64,000 nt of DNA. Origin: a virus. A program made the position numbers and the translations under genes. Below the pieces are notes generated by a model. That model made no database searches. It was not told where the DNA came from and saw nothing but the letters and a program-made list of their open reading frames with translations. Positions 1 through 6,394 of this stretch are shown here, piece after piece; position 1 is the first letter of the stretch; each line of letters begins with the position of its first letter. The stretch spans positions 1-64,000 of IMG/VR virus record IMGVR_UViG_3300021371_000004; one strand, given 5' to 3'.

Positions 1-64
1 ACCAATGGCCTTCTTCGTCCTTCTGTAAGTCCATTGCCTCTAGAAACTCTTGTTTATCTTTCAT
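1..64 (-). CDS. Partial paralogue of the next gene (N-terminus only)
   Basis: Only the first 21 codons lie inside the window; the rest runs off the left edge. It starts at an ATG whose preceding bases carry a GGAGGA-like ribosome site inside the end of the upstream gene. The N-terminus reads MKDKQEFLEAMDLQKDEEG, almost the same as the start of the gene at 54-329 (MKDKQEFIDAMDLQQDENG). The junction bases are also nearly identical, so this is a tandem gene duplication. Function is not recognised. Confidence 0.7.
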   Translation of the reverse strand, partial: MKDKQEFLEAMDLQKDEEGHW

Positions 65-329
65 CGTTGTCCTCCTCGACATACGCCCCATAATGCCACT
101 CTCGTCCGTTGATTGTGCCCTGGACGCCGCCCTCGATATTGCCCCATACATTGCCCCATACATTGCCCCAGACACTGCCCTTGACACTGCCCAAGACATC
201 GAGCTCGACCTGCCCGACATTGCCATCGACCCGCTGGATATCGCCAAAGACAGTGCCATTCACATACCAGTGACCGTTTTCGTCCTGCTGTAAGTCCATT
301 GCATCAATAAACTCTTGTTTATCTTTCAT
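54..329 (-). CDS. Small protein with short glycine-turn repeats; tandem duplicate
   Basis: A 91-residue protein that I do not recognise. The N-terminal 20 residues form a polar segment shared with the partial gene at 1-64. The middle is a run of short repeats of the type GxVxGNV, including VWGN three times in a row, which looks like a small beta-solenoid or bactofilin-like stack. The ATG at 329 is chosen over an upstream extension because GGAG lies 8-9 bases before it and because the paralogue starts at the same point. It overlaps the end of the upstream gene by 11 bases. The C-terminus (EEDNDER) resembles that of the upstream gene because both encode the same ribosome-binding junction. Confidence 0.65.
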   Translation of the reverse strand: MKDKQEFIDAMDLQQDENGHWYVNGTVFGDIQRVDGNVGQVELDVLGSVKGSVWGNVWGNVWGNIEGGVQGTINGREWHYGAYVEEDNDER

Positions 330-495
330 CGTTGTTCTCCTCTTCCACAGTAACGGGTAGGCGTTTCTGTTTCTGTAGTTCTGCCCAGTACCATGTACCA
401 AAGGCATGGGCGAACTTTCTTGGTTGGTGCTCGGGGTTTATATTCTGCGAGTTGTGCTCGGCAAAATACAGTTCCAGTGCTTCATCCAAGTTCAT
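319..495 (-). CDS. Hypothetical small protein (58 aa)
   Basis: Unrecognised 58-residue protein starting MNLDEALELYF. AAGGA lies about 8 bases before the ATG at 495. Its last codons (EEENNDER) overlap the start and ribosome site of the following gene, which ties the two translationally. The content is mixed, with an aromatic centre (FGTWYW) and no membrane segment. It is part of the small early-type gene run at the left edge of the window. Confidence 0.55.
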   Translation of the reverse strand: MNLDEALELYFAEHNSQNINPEHQPRKFAHAFGTWYWAELQKQKRLPVTVEEENNDER

Positions 496-520
496 CGTTA
501 TTATCCTTCTGCCCTTTCCA

Positions 521-736
521 TCATTGTTGTTCTCCTTGATAATATAATCGTACAAAATACTTTCTTGCTATTGCTAACACAGTGAACACCGCTGTCATCA
601 TACAGGATAACAGAAAGGCATCCATCTCCAGATACAGACCAATGCTGAGAAGAACCCAGTTCACAAAAACGTTAACAGGCAGTCCGATAGCAGTATCAAC
701 CACGGACTCGCGAAGTGCATGTTGCTTGTTAGTCAT
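521..736 (-). CDS. DUF7220-like small membrane protein
   Basis: A 71-residue protein with two predicted membrane segments (about residues 17-34 and 40-58), separated by an acidic turn and ending in a basic tail (ARKYFVRLYY). The pattern of an N-terminal polar helix with ESxxxTxxG, two membrane helices and an IARxY motif matches the small phage family DUF7220, whose function is unknown. The ATG at 736 overlaps the stop of the upstream gene (TGATG), so translation is probably coupled. The family assignment is from memory of the motif pattern and is moderate. Confidence 0.6.
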   Translation of the reverse strand: MTNKQHALRESVVDTAIGLPVNVFVNWVLLSIGLYLEMDAFLLSCMMTAVFTVLAIARKYFVRLYYQGEQQ

Positions 737-975
737 CACATTTCGCCCAATTTTGCCTGTAACAGTGACAGCGTCACCTGCTCGATAATGTCCTTCCGTG
801 TTTGGATTTTATCCAAGACGGATATGTCGATGTTGATATCATATTTGTCCTCGAACATGTCGAGTATCGTGAGACGAGACAGACTATCTGTTTCCTCGAA
901 TGTGTCAAACCCTTCTTCCTTCAAAGCGTCATCAAGGGCACCGCCGATCTTCTCTTCAAACGTTGACGTTATCAT
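736..975 (-). CDS. Acyl carrier protein-like protein
   Basis: A 79-residue acidic protein. Residues 28-68 have the layout of an acyl or peptidyl carrier protein: a DSL motif at residues 30-32 (Ser31 would be the phosphopantetheine site), a helix (TILDMFEDKYDINI) and the late helix preceded by IQTRKDIIEQV. In carrier proteins the serine holds acyl intermediates as thioesters. What it would carry here is unknown; no acyltransferase or condensing enzyme is adjacent. The start at 975 overlaps the stop of the nuclease gene upstream (ATGA), and a longer in-frame extension inside that gene is ignored. It could instead be an unrelated helical protein with a chance DSL. Confidence 0.55.
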   Translation of the reverse strand: MITSTFEEKIGGALDDALKEEGFDTFEETDSLSRLTILDMFEDKYDINIDISVLDKIQTRKDIIEQVTLSLLQAKLGEM

Positions 976-1325
976 TTTACATACTCCTCCGCCAGACCTT
1001 TTTCCAGCATTTCTTCGTTGATGTTTACTTCGTTGATGTGCAGTGTTCCGATGCACCTGCCAAACTTGCCTCGAGGATTGTACTGTGTTGTGCGTAGGAT
1101 GATTGGTATGCCGTCGAACTTGGCATCCCAACACCGTTGCTCCAACCAAAGCGTGGATATTTTTCCTTTCTCTTTCTCGAACAAGTCCCTTGTGCGTACC
1201 TCGGGTGCATCGATACCTGCCAGACGCACCCGCTCCTTGACGAAAACCTCAAACCCAAGATCAATGGTAACGTCAACCGTGTCGCCGTCAACAACCCTAT
1301 CAAGTACCACTTTGTATTCGTACAT
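972..1325 (-). CDS. Staphylococcal nuclease-like thermonuclease
   Basis: A 117-residue protein with the SNase (OB-fold) signature: VVDGDTVDV near the N-terminus (calcium-binding aspartates), then VRLAGIDAPE with the catalytic arginine and aspartate, and NPRGKFGRCIG carrying the second arginine region. The family cleaves DNA or RNA with calcium. Small SNase proteins are common in T4-like marine phages. It lies directly after tRNA-Thr, and its possible start codons at 1337, 1331 and 1325 follow the tRNA CCA end within 15 bases; 1325 (MYEYKV) is preferred from family starts. There is no obvious signal peptide, so it should act in the cytoplasm. Confidence 0.85.
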   Translation of the reverse strand: MYEYKVVLDRVVDGDTVDVTIDLGFEVFVKERVRLAGIDAPEVRTRDLFEKEKGKISTLWLEQRCWDAKFDGIPIILRTTQYNPRGKFGRCIGTLHINEVNINEEMLEKGLAEEYVK

Positions 1326-1339
1326 CTTCATTCCCATAT

Positions 1340-1415
1340 TGGTGCCGCCACAAGGAATCGAACCCTGTTCTGAGGATTACAAGTCCCCTGCATCGCCATT
1401 TATGCTTTGGCGGCA
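1340..1415 (-). tRNA. tRNA-Thr (anticodon TGT)
   Basis: A full cloverleaf can be drawn on the minus strand. The acceptor stem is TGCCGCC/GGCGGCA, the anticodon loop is CTTGTAA within a GGGGA/TCCTC stem, and the T loop is GTTCGATTC. The 3' CCA is encoded (1340-1342). Anticodon TGT reads ACA threonine codons. Confidence 0.9.
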
Positions 1416-1430
1416 AATTTTGTCGTTGTT

Positions 1431-1505
1431 TGGTCAGAGCGGGAGGAATCGAACCTCCGACAAATGCTCCCAAAGCACTTATGTTACCTCTACACTACGC
1501 TCTGA
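1431..1505 (-). tRNA. tRNA-Pro (anticodon TGG)
   Basis: Cloverleaf on the minus strand: acceptor TCAGAGC/GCTCTGA, anticodon loop TTTGGGA in an AGTGC/GCATT stem, T arm GGAGG-TTCGATT-CCTCC, and an encoded CCA at 1431-1433. It lies 15 bases upstream of tRNA-Thr and downstream of a good promoter, so the two are probably co-transcribed. Confidence 0.92.
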
Positions 1506-1524
1506 ATTCTCTACAACGACCTCT

Positions 1525-1553
1525 ATTATCCTTCATCCGGATTGAAAAGGCAA
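1525..1553 (-). promoter_or_regulatory. Sigma70-type promoter for the tRNA-nuclease unit
   Basis: On the minus strand TTGCCT (1548-1553), a 17-base spacer and GATAAT (1525-1530). The spacer contains TCAATCCGG, shared with other promoters in the window. It begins right after the stop codon of the gene at 1554-2027 and points at the tRNAs. Confidence 0.75.
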
Positions 1554-2027
1554 CTATCGCCTCGTCAACCACTTTGATAGGTGTGCCTTGCGCTCCTGTT
1601 CCATTTCGTGCTCTGCCTCCATCATGCACATCTCCTTCTCCAGTTGATCGGCGTCGATCTGCGTCTCAATTTTGCGGATGGGTTTTGGTGCTACCTTCGG
1701 AATCTTTTTCTGGGCAGCAGCATTCAGTTGCCTCCAGTACTTGGATATCCGTGGTGTGCCCTTGGCGTTCTTCTTCAACCAGCGTTCCACCTGCCAGTCC
1801 AGCAGGGTTCCGTGCTTGAGAAAATACTTGGCGGTGATGCAACCTGAGTGACCATCCGCGCCAGTGAAACCGATACCGTTGTCCTCACGGACATCTGAGG
1901 CACGCTTCTCCTCCTCGGTCTGGTTGTTGAATATGACAACCAACGCTCGACCGATGAACCGAGCATTCTGTGCATCGGTGTGTGTACCAATGTACTCGGA
2001 TATGAATTCTTTTGTTACTACTGACAT
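1554..2027 (-). CDS. Conserved phage hypothetical protein (157 aa)
   Basis: Function is not known. The N-terminal half contains FNNQTEEEK, and the middle GIGFTGADG is followed by a segment ending in LLDWQVERWLKKN. This combination (NG-GF-D, then a Q-x-x-x-W/R helix) recurs in hypothetical proteins of many phages. The C-terminal third is charged and helical (residues 110-157), possibly a coiled coil. It starts at an ATG 10 bases from the end of the next gene on the left and precedes the tRNA promoter. Confidence 0.65.
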   Translation of the reverse strand: MSVVTKEFISEYIGTHTDAQNARFIGRALVVIFNNQTEEEKRASDVREDNGIGFTGADGHSGCITAKYFLKHGTLLDWQVERWLKKNAKGTPRISKYWRQLNAAAQKKIPKVAPKPIRKIETQIDADQLEKEMCMMEAEHEMEQERKAHLSKWLTRR

Positions 2028-2036
2028 GACATGCCC

Positions 2037-2261
2037 TTATTGGTTATCCAGTAATCGAAATTTCCGTGTCTTTGACGTTGGGAGAGAAAAAATCTCGACA
2101 ATTCCCAACTCAGCGAAATCAAACAACTCATCTTTAATTTGCTGGAGATTCTCGCTGGTGGTTTCTATGTTTGCCTCTTCAGCAATTTCCCGTGTAGTTC
2201 GAAACCATCCCAAATTCTTCAGTGCCTGTAGGATACCGAACGCTGTTACTTGATTTTTCAT
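2037..2261 (-). CDS. Small winged-helix-like protein
   Basis: A 74-residue protein. Residues 5-60 look like a winged helix: QALKNLGWFRTTREIAEEANI (helix-turn-helix), a second helix (ENLQQIKDELFDFAELG) and a short beta wing (IVEIFSLPTSKTRKFRL). A DNA-binding role is inferred. The ATG at 2261 has GAGGAG 5-7 bases upstream. It lies behind one of four copies of a recurring promoter cassette, so it may be an early regulator. Confidence 0.55.
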   Translation of the reverse strand: MKNQVTAFGILQALKNLGWFRTTREIAEEANIETTSENLQQIKDELFDFAELGIVEIFSLPTSKTRKFRLLDNQ

Positions 2262-2286
2262 ATGCTTCTCCTCAATCAGAACACCT

Positions 2287-2315
2287 ATTATGGAGCAATT
2301 GAGGTACAAGAACAA
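2287..2315 (-). promoter_or_regulatory. Promoter in recurring intergenic cassette (copy 1)
   Basis: On the minus strand TTGTTC (2310-2315), 17 bases, CATAAT (2287-2292). The whole interval 2262-2347 is nearly identical to 21111-21194 and more distantly like 18400-18493 and 20768-20852, including an upstream AGTTGTTGAT block and the downstream GAGGAGAA ribosome site. Confidence 0.7.
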
Positions 2316-2344
2316 GTTGTGAAAAACTGAATAGAATCAACAAC

Positions 2345-2698
2345 TTAGGGGGATCGGCGGTCTTCTTCCACATTTAGGGACTGGTATACATCACTGTATA
2401 TGTCCTCAACGTATGACAGCGCACGCAGGTAATCGTCACGGTGTGCCGCCTCACAGTGGTTTGGTTGACCAAGCACGTGGAAGAAAGCATCGATGACATG
2501 GTGTATGAAACCAAACCAGCGACTGTCACGATTACGCCATGACCGCGCTGACAAGGACTCACAGGGATTCTTTGACAGAAAGAAGATGGTGTTGATTGCC
2601 TGAGTCAGCGTTGCACCGACTCGGCGAAAATAACCTGGAGAATAATTATGTTTTCTCTTGGGAGTGAGTTCTTCAGGCCAGAAGTCTTCCTGATGCAT
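2345..2698 (-). CDS. Conserved phage hypothetical with SLSARS motif
   Basis: A 117-residue protein. The centre reads CESLSARSWRN, then a tryptophan-rich helix (RWFGFIHHVIDAFF) and NHCEAAHRDD. This order (E-S/T-LS-R, later D-F/W and HC) resembles a small family of phage proteins of unknown role found near replication genes in many tailed phages. The histidine and cysteine residues could bind a metal, but this is not shown. It starts 2 bases after the stop of the upstream gene, and its stop codon lies in the conserved promoter cassette. Confidence 0.6.
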   Translation of the reverse strand: MHQEDFWPEELTPKRKHNYSPGYFRRVGATLTQAINTIFFLSKNPCESLSARSWRNRDSRWFGFIHHVIDAFFHVLGQPNHCEAAHRDDYLRALSYVEDIYSDVYQSLNVEEDRRSP

Positions 2699-2700
2699 GA

Positions 2701-3300
2701 CTAATCCGATTTAACACGTGTGGGATTATCTATAATGATGCCGTTGATTGGAACAGTTCGGATGTGAGCATCGTGACATATTACCATCAAACGGTTCAAC
2801 TTCTTTGGTAGACCTTCGACCTCGACTTCGACAAAGTGGTTCACTTCCTGCTCGCTGTCTGTCCAAAGAATTTTCTTTGCGGAGAACAATGCTGTTATGA
2901 ACTCTTCGTCTAGTTCCCATATAACACTAAATTCTTTCAGTGGTCCAGCATCCGTCTGGGATGGACGCTGAGCAGAGAATAGAAATTTCTTATCATCGAT
3001 CAAGAACCCACCACGGAAAGAAGTATCTACAAGAGATGCCTGACGCGGGTCGACAAACTTGCCAACGTGCAACCTCAGATCTGTACAGTCTTTGCTGTTT
3101 ATATAAGTGAATGAGATCGATGTCCTCGTTTCCAGATCAACGTACCTGATTCTGGGTGCACCATTACTCATCACAAAACCTTGCCATTTGTTCATCTTTG
3201 GTCTGGGTTGTGATTGTACGTCAAAGACCAAACCCATACCAATCATGAAAATGACTGCAACCCAAAGTAGTTTGCTCATCCACTGGCGTTCTTTCTTCAT
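2701..3300 (-). CDS. Exported or membrane-anchored hypothetical protein
   Basis: A 199-residue protein with a basic N-terminus (MKKERQW) and a hydrophobic segment at about residues 9-27 (LLWVAVIFMIGMGLVF), followed by VQSQ, which fits a signal peptide or anchor. The remainder is beta-rich and soluble, rich in F, V and D, with no motif I recognise. The likely location is the inner membrane or periplasm. Its start overlaps the stop of the upstream gene (ATGA). Confidence 0.6.
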   Translation of the reverse strand: MKKERQWMSKLLWVAVIFMIGMGLVFDVQSQPRPKMNKWQGFVMSNGAPRIRYVDLETRTSISFTYINSKDCTDLRLHVGKFVDPRQASLVDTSFRGGFLIDDKKFLFSAQRPSQTDAGPLKEFSVIWELDEEFITALFSAKKILWTDSEQEVNHFVEVEVEGLPKKLNRLMVICHDAHIRTVPINGIIIDNPTRVKSD

Positions 3301-3566
3301 GAGTTATTTCCCATTATCTTATCAAGGTGTTTCTCAAATGCCACGATCTTTGGTAGACGGTTCTCCCAGTAGATATAATCCTTCTCGTGGTCGCGCTTCA
3401 GGTTATTCAGCAGTGGTTGTATTGCCTCGCGCATGGTAGTAAGTTGGGCACGAACAGCGTCTATCTCCGCTGTTACGTTGTCAACTTCCTTCTTCTGCTC
3501 TTGGATGAGATCGAGTTCATCCAGCGTTACTGCAGTAAAACCAAAATCTTCAAAGTCGTCACTCAT
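3297..3566 (-). CDS. Coiled-coil hypothetical protein (89 aa)
   Basis: The N-terminus is acidic (MSDDFEDFGF) and residues 18-70 form a long heptad-like helix (LDLIQEQKKEVDNVTAEIDAV and onward). No catalytic motif is visible. It overlaps both neighbours by a few bases, which supports it as a real gene in a tightly packed operon. Confidence 0.6.
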   Translation of the reverse strand: MSDDFEDFGFTAVTLDELDLIQEQKKEVDNVTAEIDAVRAQLTTMREAIQPLLNNLKRDHEKDYIYWENRLPKIVAFEKHLDKIMGNNS

Positions 3567-3735
3567 CTGAATCTCCCACAGATTCTTCCTCTATAGGTTT
3601 AAACATATCGACGCAGGTGAACGGTTTATCCTCGGGTACATATGCATTTTTAGAACCTGACTTGAAAATCCTGTCCCAATTTGCATCTATCTTTGCTCGA
3701 TCTTCTGGTCTGCGCTTGTCGCCTTTACCATTCAT
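3559..3735 (-). CDS. Conserved small phage protein (MNGKGDKRRP family)
   Basis: A 58-residue protein starting MNGKGDKRRPEDRAKIDANW, an opening that recurs in short phage proteins of unknown function (basic start, then a KxxxNWDRIF block). The ATG at 3735 overlaps the TGA of the small gene just upstream (ATGA). The basic N-terminus may bind nucleic acid; that is only a guess. Confidence 0.65.
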   Translation of the reverse strand: MNGKGDKRRPEDRAKIDANWDRIFKSGSKNAYVPEDKPFTCVDMFKPIEEESVGDSDE

Positions 3736-3866
3736 TCGTATGGACTCCACTCTCTGTTGCACTTACTGCAACGCCATCTGTTTGGATCGTTGTTCACCAT
3801 ATACCAATCAGTATCCTGTGCACGATGAAACAACTCACACCGAAGTTTTCTGAACCAAGCAATCAT
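3732..3866 (-). CDS. 44-residue protein with CxxC motif
   Basis: Reads MIAWFRKLRCELFHRAQDTD and ends RWRCSKCNREWSPYE. The C-terminal CSKC with one more cysteine and a histidine upstream could form a small zinc knuckle. Support for coding: the ATG overlaps the stop of the gene before it (ATGA at 3863-3866) and its TGA overlaps the ATG of the gene after it (3732-3735), leaving no gap. No function recognised. Confidence 0.6.
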   Translation of the reverse strand: MIAWFRKLRCELFHRAQDTDWYMVNNDPNRWRCSKCNREWSPYE

Positions 3867-4132
3867 AGGATGATTCCGGTCGTCGCAGAAGTCCAACCCT
3901 TCACGAGGTCATCATGCGTCAACAATACTGTCAGCACAACGCTCTTGTTGAACGTAATCTCTGATGGATCTTTCTGACCAGTCATACAAACACCTGGGGC
4001 GAAACCAGCACCCTGATCCTGCTGTACGAACAGACGAGGGTCTGTCAATGTCACAGAGGTTTCGGTTTCTTCTTTTAGGCGACCAACTACTTCACCCAAC
4101 ATACTAACGACTGTTACAACTTCACCTTTCAT
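3863..4132 (-). CDS. Small beta-barrel protein, possibly LSm-like
   Basis: An 89-residue protein beginning MKGEVVTVVSMLGEVVGRLK, followed by TSVTLTDPRLFVQ and later FAPGV and ITFNKSVVLTV. The alternation of strands with G-E-V-V-G-R-L and an S-V-T-L-T-D-P-R turn resembles the Sm1/Sm2 layout of LSm/Hfq-type proteins in other T4-like marine phages. If so it may bind RNA. A similar start occurs in the gene at 30171-30584. The assignment is by pattern only. Confidence 0.5.
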   Translation of the reverse strand: MKGEVVTVVSMLGEVVGRLKEETETSVTLTDPRLFVQQDQGAGFAPGVCMTGQKDPSEITFNKSVVLTVLLTHDDLVKGWTSATTGIIL

Positions 4133-4369
4133 TTACTTCTCCTGCTTATCATTCCAACGCTGGATTGCGTCAGTAATTTCTTCTTCGGTATATGTGCCTT
4201 CATCGGCAAGTATATATAGAAGTTCACTTGCGCTAAGTGCACTCTGCTGCTGTCGAAGGATTGACAAAGTGGTACGCTTTATCACCGATCTTGACAGATG
4301 CAACTGACCTATTTTATATGCTGCATACAGAAGGGATGTTGCGAGCAAAGTGTGTGCTATACCTGACAT
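4133..4369 (-). CDS. Small protein with N-terminal hydrophobic segment
   Basis: A 78-residue protein. Residues 3-19 are hydrophobic (GIAHTLLATSLLYAAYKIG) and could anchor it in the membrane. The rest is a charged helical domain with a LxxxADEGTYTEEEITDAIQ stretch that looks like a small helix-turn-helix. First gene after the promoter at 4392-4420, with AAGGAG before the ATG. Not recognised. Confidence 0.55.
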   Translation of the reverse strand: MSGIAHTLLATSLLYAAYKIGQLHLSRSVIKRTTLSILRQQQSALSASELLYILADEGTYTEEEITDAIQRWNDKQEK

Positions 4370-4391
4370 AAGTTTCTCCTTGATTTATTCT

Positions 4392-4420
4392 ATTCTATTC
4401 CAATGGGAATGGAAAGGCAA
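4392..4420 (-). promoter_or_regulatory. Sigma70-type promoter after gp41
   Basis: TTGCCT (4415-4420), 17 bases, TAGAAT (4392-4397) on the minus strand. It starts one base beyond the stop codon of the helicase gene and drives the small gene run at 2.3-4.4 kb. Confidence 0.72.
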
Positions 4421-5803
4421 CTACATCTTAAACCCTTCGGTGGCAATCTTCTTACCAGCATCCGTTAGGTCAAACACTGGACCATTGTCCTTTTCGGTCT
4501 TACTATCATCCACCAGAGTCTGTTCCTCGGGGTCAACGTCGGACAGTTTCTGTTTGGAATAGTCCACGCCGATAACAAACCGCTTGTTGTTTGTATCGCA
4601 ATAACGATTTTTGAGAACCTTCACCATTATCTGGTTCAGTTCCCTCAACTCATCGTTGCTTATGAGAGCAAACATGAAGTCGGCAGTTGCTGGCAAACCA
4701 AATGATTCGCTGGTGTCTTCAAGACCAACGTCAGAGTTACCAAACCCGCTTCGCGTTGTCTGGGTTGCTGTCATGATAGGCAGGTTAAACTCCACCGCCA
4801 GACCACGCAGTTCCTCTGCTATGCTCTTGATGTATGTGTATGAGTTGATAGAACCACCCTGCTTCATCCTACTGCTGGCACAGATGTTCAGGTAGTCAAT
4901 GTAGACGATGTCAGGAACAAACTTCTTCTTGAGTTTCAACTCATTCAGCAGAGCACGGAAGTGTCCGGCATGTGCCTGTGAGGTTGGGTACTCTTTGATA
5001 ATTAGTCTGCCTTGAGTCTTTGCTGCGATCTTCGCAACCTTGTTGACATACGCCTCCTTGCTGAAGTCTACCAACTTATCGAGAGGCGTGTCAAGCAGGT
5101 TGGAGTCAATGCGCTCCGCGATTCTCTCCTCTGCCATTTCCATAGTGATATACAAAACGTTCTTGCCATCCGATAGGTTAGCAGCAGCATTGTGGCACAT
5201 GAACAAACTCTTACCAACGCCTGTTCCTGCAAGTGCAACGTTCAAGGTCTTGTTGGGTAGACCTAACTTTGTTATTGCGTTGAAATACTCCAGGTCAAAC
5301 GGGATACGTTCTTCCACTTTGTTGTAGAAGTCATGACGTTCGCTGGCACTGTTCAAGTAATCATGACCAACGTTGGTGTCAAACGTAACAGCAAGTGCCT
5401 TTGATAATATCTCTGGCAATGCATTCTTGGTCATCGTCTGGTGCTTACCATCGATGATGGAGATTGACTCCATAACAGCGTTAAATAGTGCGCGGTCTTG
5501 ACACCACTTCTCCGTGTTGTCCAACAACCAATCAGAGTCTGTTTCCTTGTCCTCTGTGAACAACTCAGGGAGTATATCCATTGCGTGTTCAAAGATCTGT
5601 TCACTCGCGGGATTCTCCGATTCCCTCAGGGAGATACGAAAGGCATCCTGTGATGGTATGTTGTTATACTTGGCGACATACTGCACATATTCCTTGAATA
5701 GAAAATTGTGAGTGCCTTCAAAGTAAGCAGCATCCATGAACGGAACCACCTTGCGCATGAAAGCATCGTTCGTGAAGAAGTGCTTCAAGATCATACTGGG
5801 CAT
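4421..5803 (-). CDS. 41: Replicative DNA helicase gp41
   Basis: A 460-residue DnaB-family helicase that unwinds DNA at the phage fork. The N-terminal third is helical (MPSMILKHFFTNDAFMRKVV, as in T4 gp41). The RecA-like domain carries Walker A GTGVGKS, the DnaB-type YITMEMAEERIAERID segment, and Walker B VYIDYLNI. The ATG at 5803 is used instead of a longer extension because family members start with this helix and it follows the stop of the upstream gene by one base (TGATATG). It lies in a T4-like block with uvsX. Confidence 0.93.
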   Translation of the reverse strand: MPSMILKHFFTNDAFMRKVVPFMDAAYFEGTHNFLFKEYVQYVAKYNNIPSQDAFRISLRESENPASEQIFEHAMDILPELFTEDKETDSDWLLDNTEKWCQDRALFNAVMESISIIDGKHQTMTKNALPEILSKALAVTFDTNVGHDYLNSASERHDFYNKVEERIPFDLEYFNAITKLGLPNKTLNVALAGTGVGKSLFMCHNAAANLSDGKNVLYITMEMAEERIAERIDSNLLDTPLDKLVDFSKEAYVNKVAKIAAKTQGRLIIKEYPTSQAHAGHFRALLNELKLKKKFVPDIVYIDYLNICASSRMKQGGSINSYTYIKSIAEELRGLAVEFNLPIMTATQTTRSGFGNSDVGLEDTSESFGLPATADFMFALISNDELRELNQIMVKVLKNRYCDTNNKRFVIGVDYSKQKLSDVDPEEQTLVDDSKTEKDNGPVFDLTDAGKKIATEGFKM

Positions 5804-5804
5804 A

Positions 5805-6197
5805 TCAGAGTTCAATTTTTTCTCCTGTTTCCAAGTCAAGGTAAACATTGCCTTGATGTTCATGCAACTCTGTAACTATTTGGACGAGTATCGTGCCAAA
5901 GTAGTTTGCTATCTCGGTGTCGACGACCTGATACCCTTCAGGAAGATCGGGCATGAAAAGAGTCTCATAACCAAACTCCAACCCATCTTTGTCCAATTCA
6001 ACGTTGTTGTACTTGATGACCCAGTCTTCATATTCGCCCTTGAGGATATGTACTGCCCATGCTTCGGGGTCAGATGGGTTTGTTGGGTCTTCAGTCACAA
6101 CATAGTCTACGTTTTCTTCAAGGGAGACTTCTGGTGCATCACCCTTTCGCAGGTGGACAGGAGGAATTTCAACCGTAACTTCTGATTCTTCGTTCAC
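5805..6197 (-). CDS. Hypothetical protein between uvsX and gene 41
   Basis: A 130-residue acidic protein. It opens MNEESEVTVEIPPVHLRKG and has a central WAVHILKGEYEDWVIKYNNVEL and a C-terminal LDLETGEKIEL. Proteins with this composition sit at the same place in other T4-like phages, but no activity is known to me. It overlaps the gene upstream (ATGA) and ends one base before the helicase start. Confidence 0.6.
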   Translation of the reverse strand: MNEESEVTVEIPPVHLRKGDAPEVSLEENVDYVVTEDPTNPSDPEAWAVHILKGEYEDWVIKYNNVELDKDGLEFGYETLFMPDLPEGYQVVDTEIANYFGTILVQIVTELHEHQGNVYLDLETGEKIEL

Positions 6198-6394
6198 TGA
6201 TAATATCCTCCGAGGTATTGTTCCCCTGATTTCCCCTCAACAACGGCATCGCCCTTGCTGACAAAGTTGACATATCCCGCTGGTTCACGGGACTTGTACT
6301 CGGTTTCTTCGATCGCAAGAAGTGGCACCACCTTTCCTACCATATGATAGTACCACTTCAGCGGGTCTTTGCAACTAACAATTTTCAGATACAT
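6194..6394 (-). CDS. Hypothetical small protein (66 aa)
   Basis: Starts MYLKIVSCKDPLKWYYHMVG and looks like a small beta-barrel (GKVVPLLAIEETEYKSREP, then YVNFVSKGDAV). Its ATG overlaps the stop of uvsX (TAATG), so it is probably translated together with the recombinase. Function not recognised. Confidence 0.6.
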   Translation of the reverse strand: MYLKIVSCKDPLKWYYHMVGKVVPLLAIEETEYKSREPAGYVNFVSKGDAVVEGKSGEQYLGGYYQ

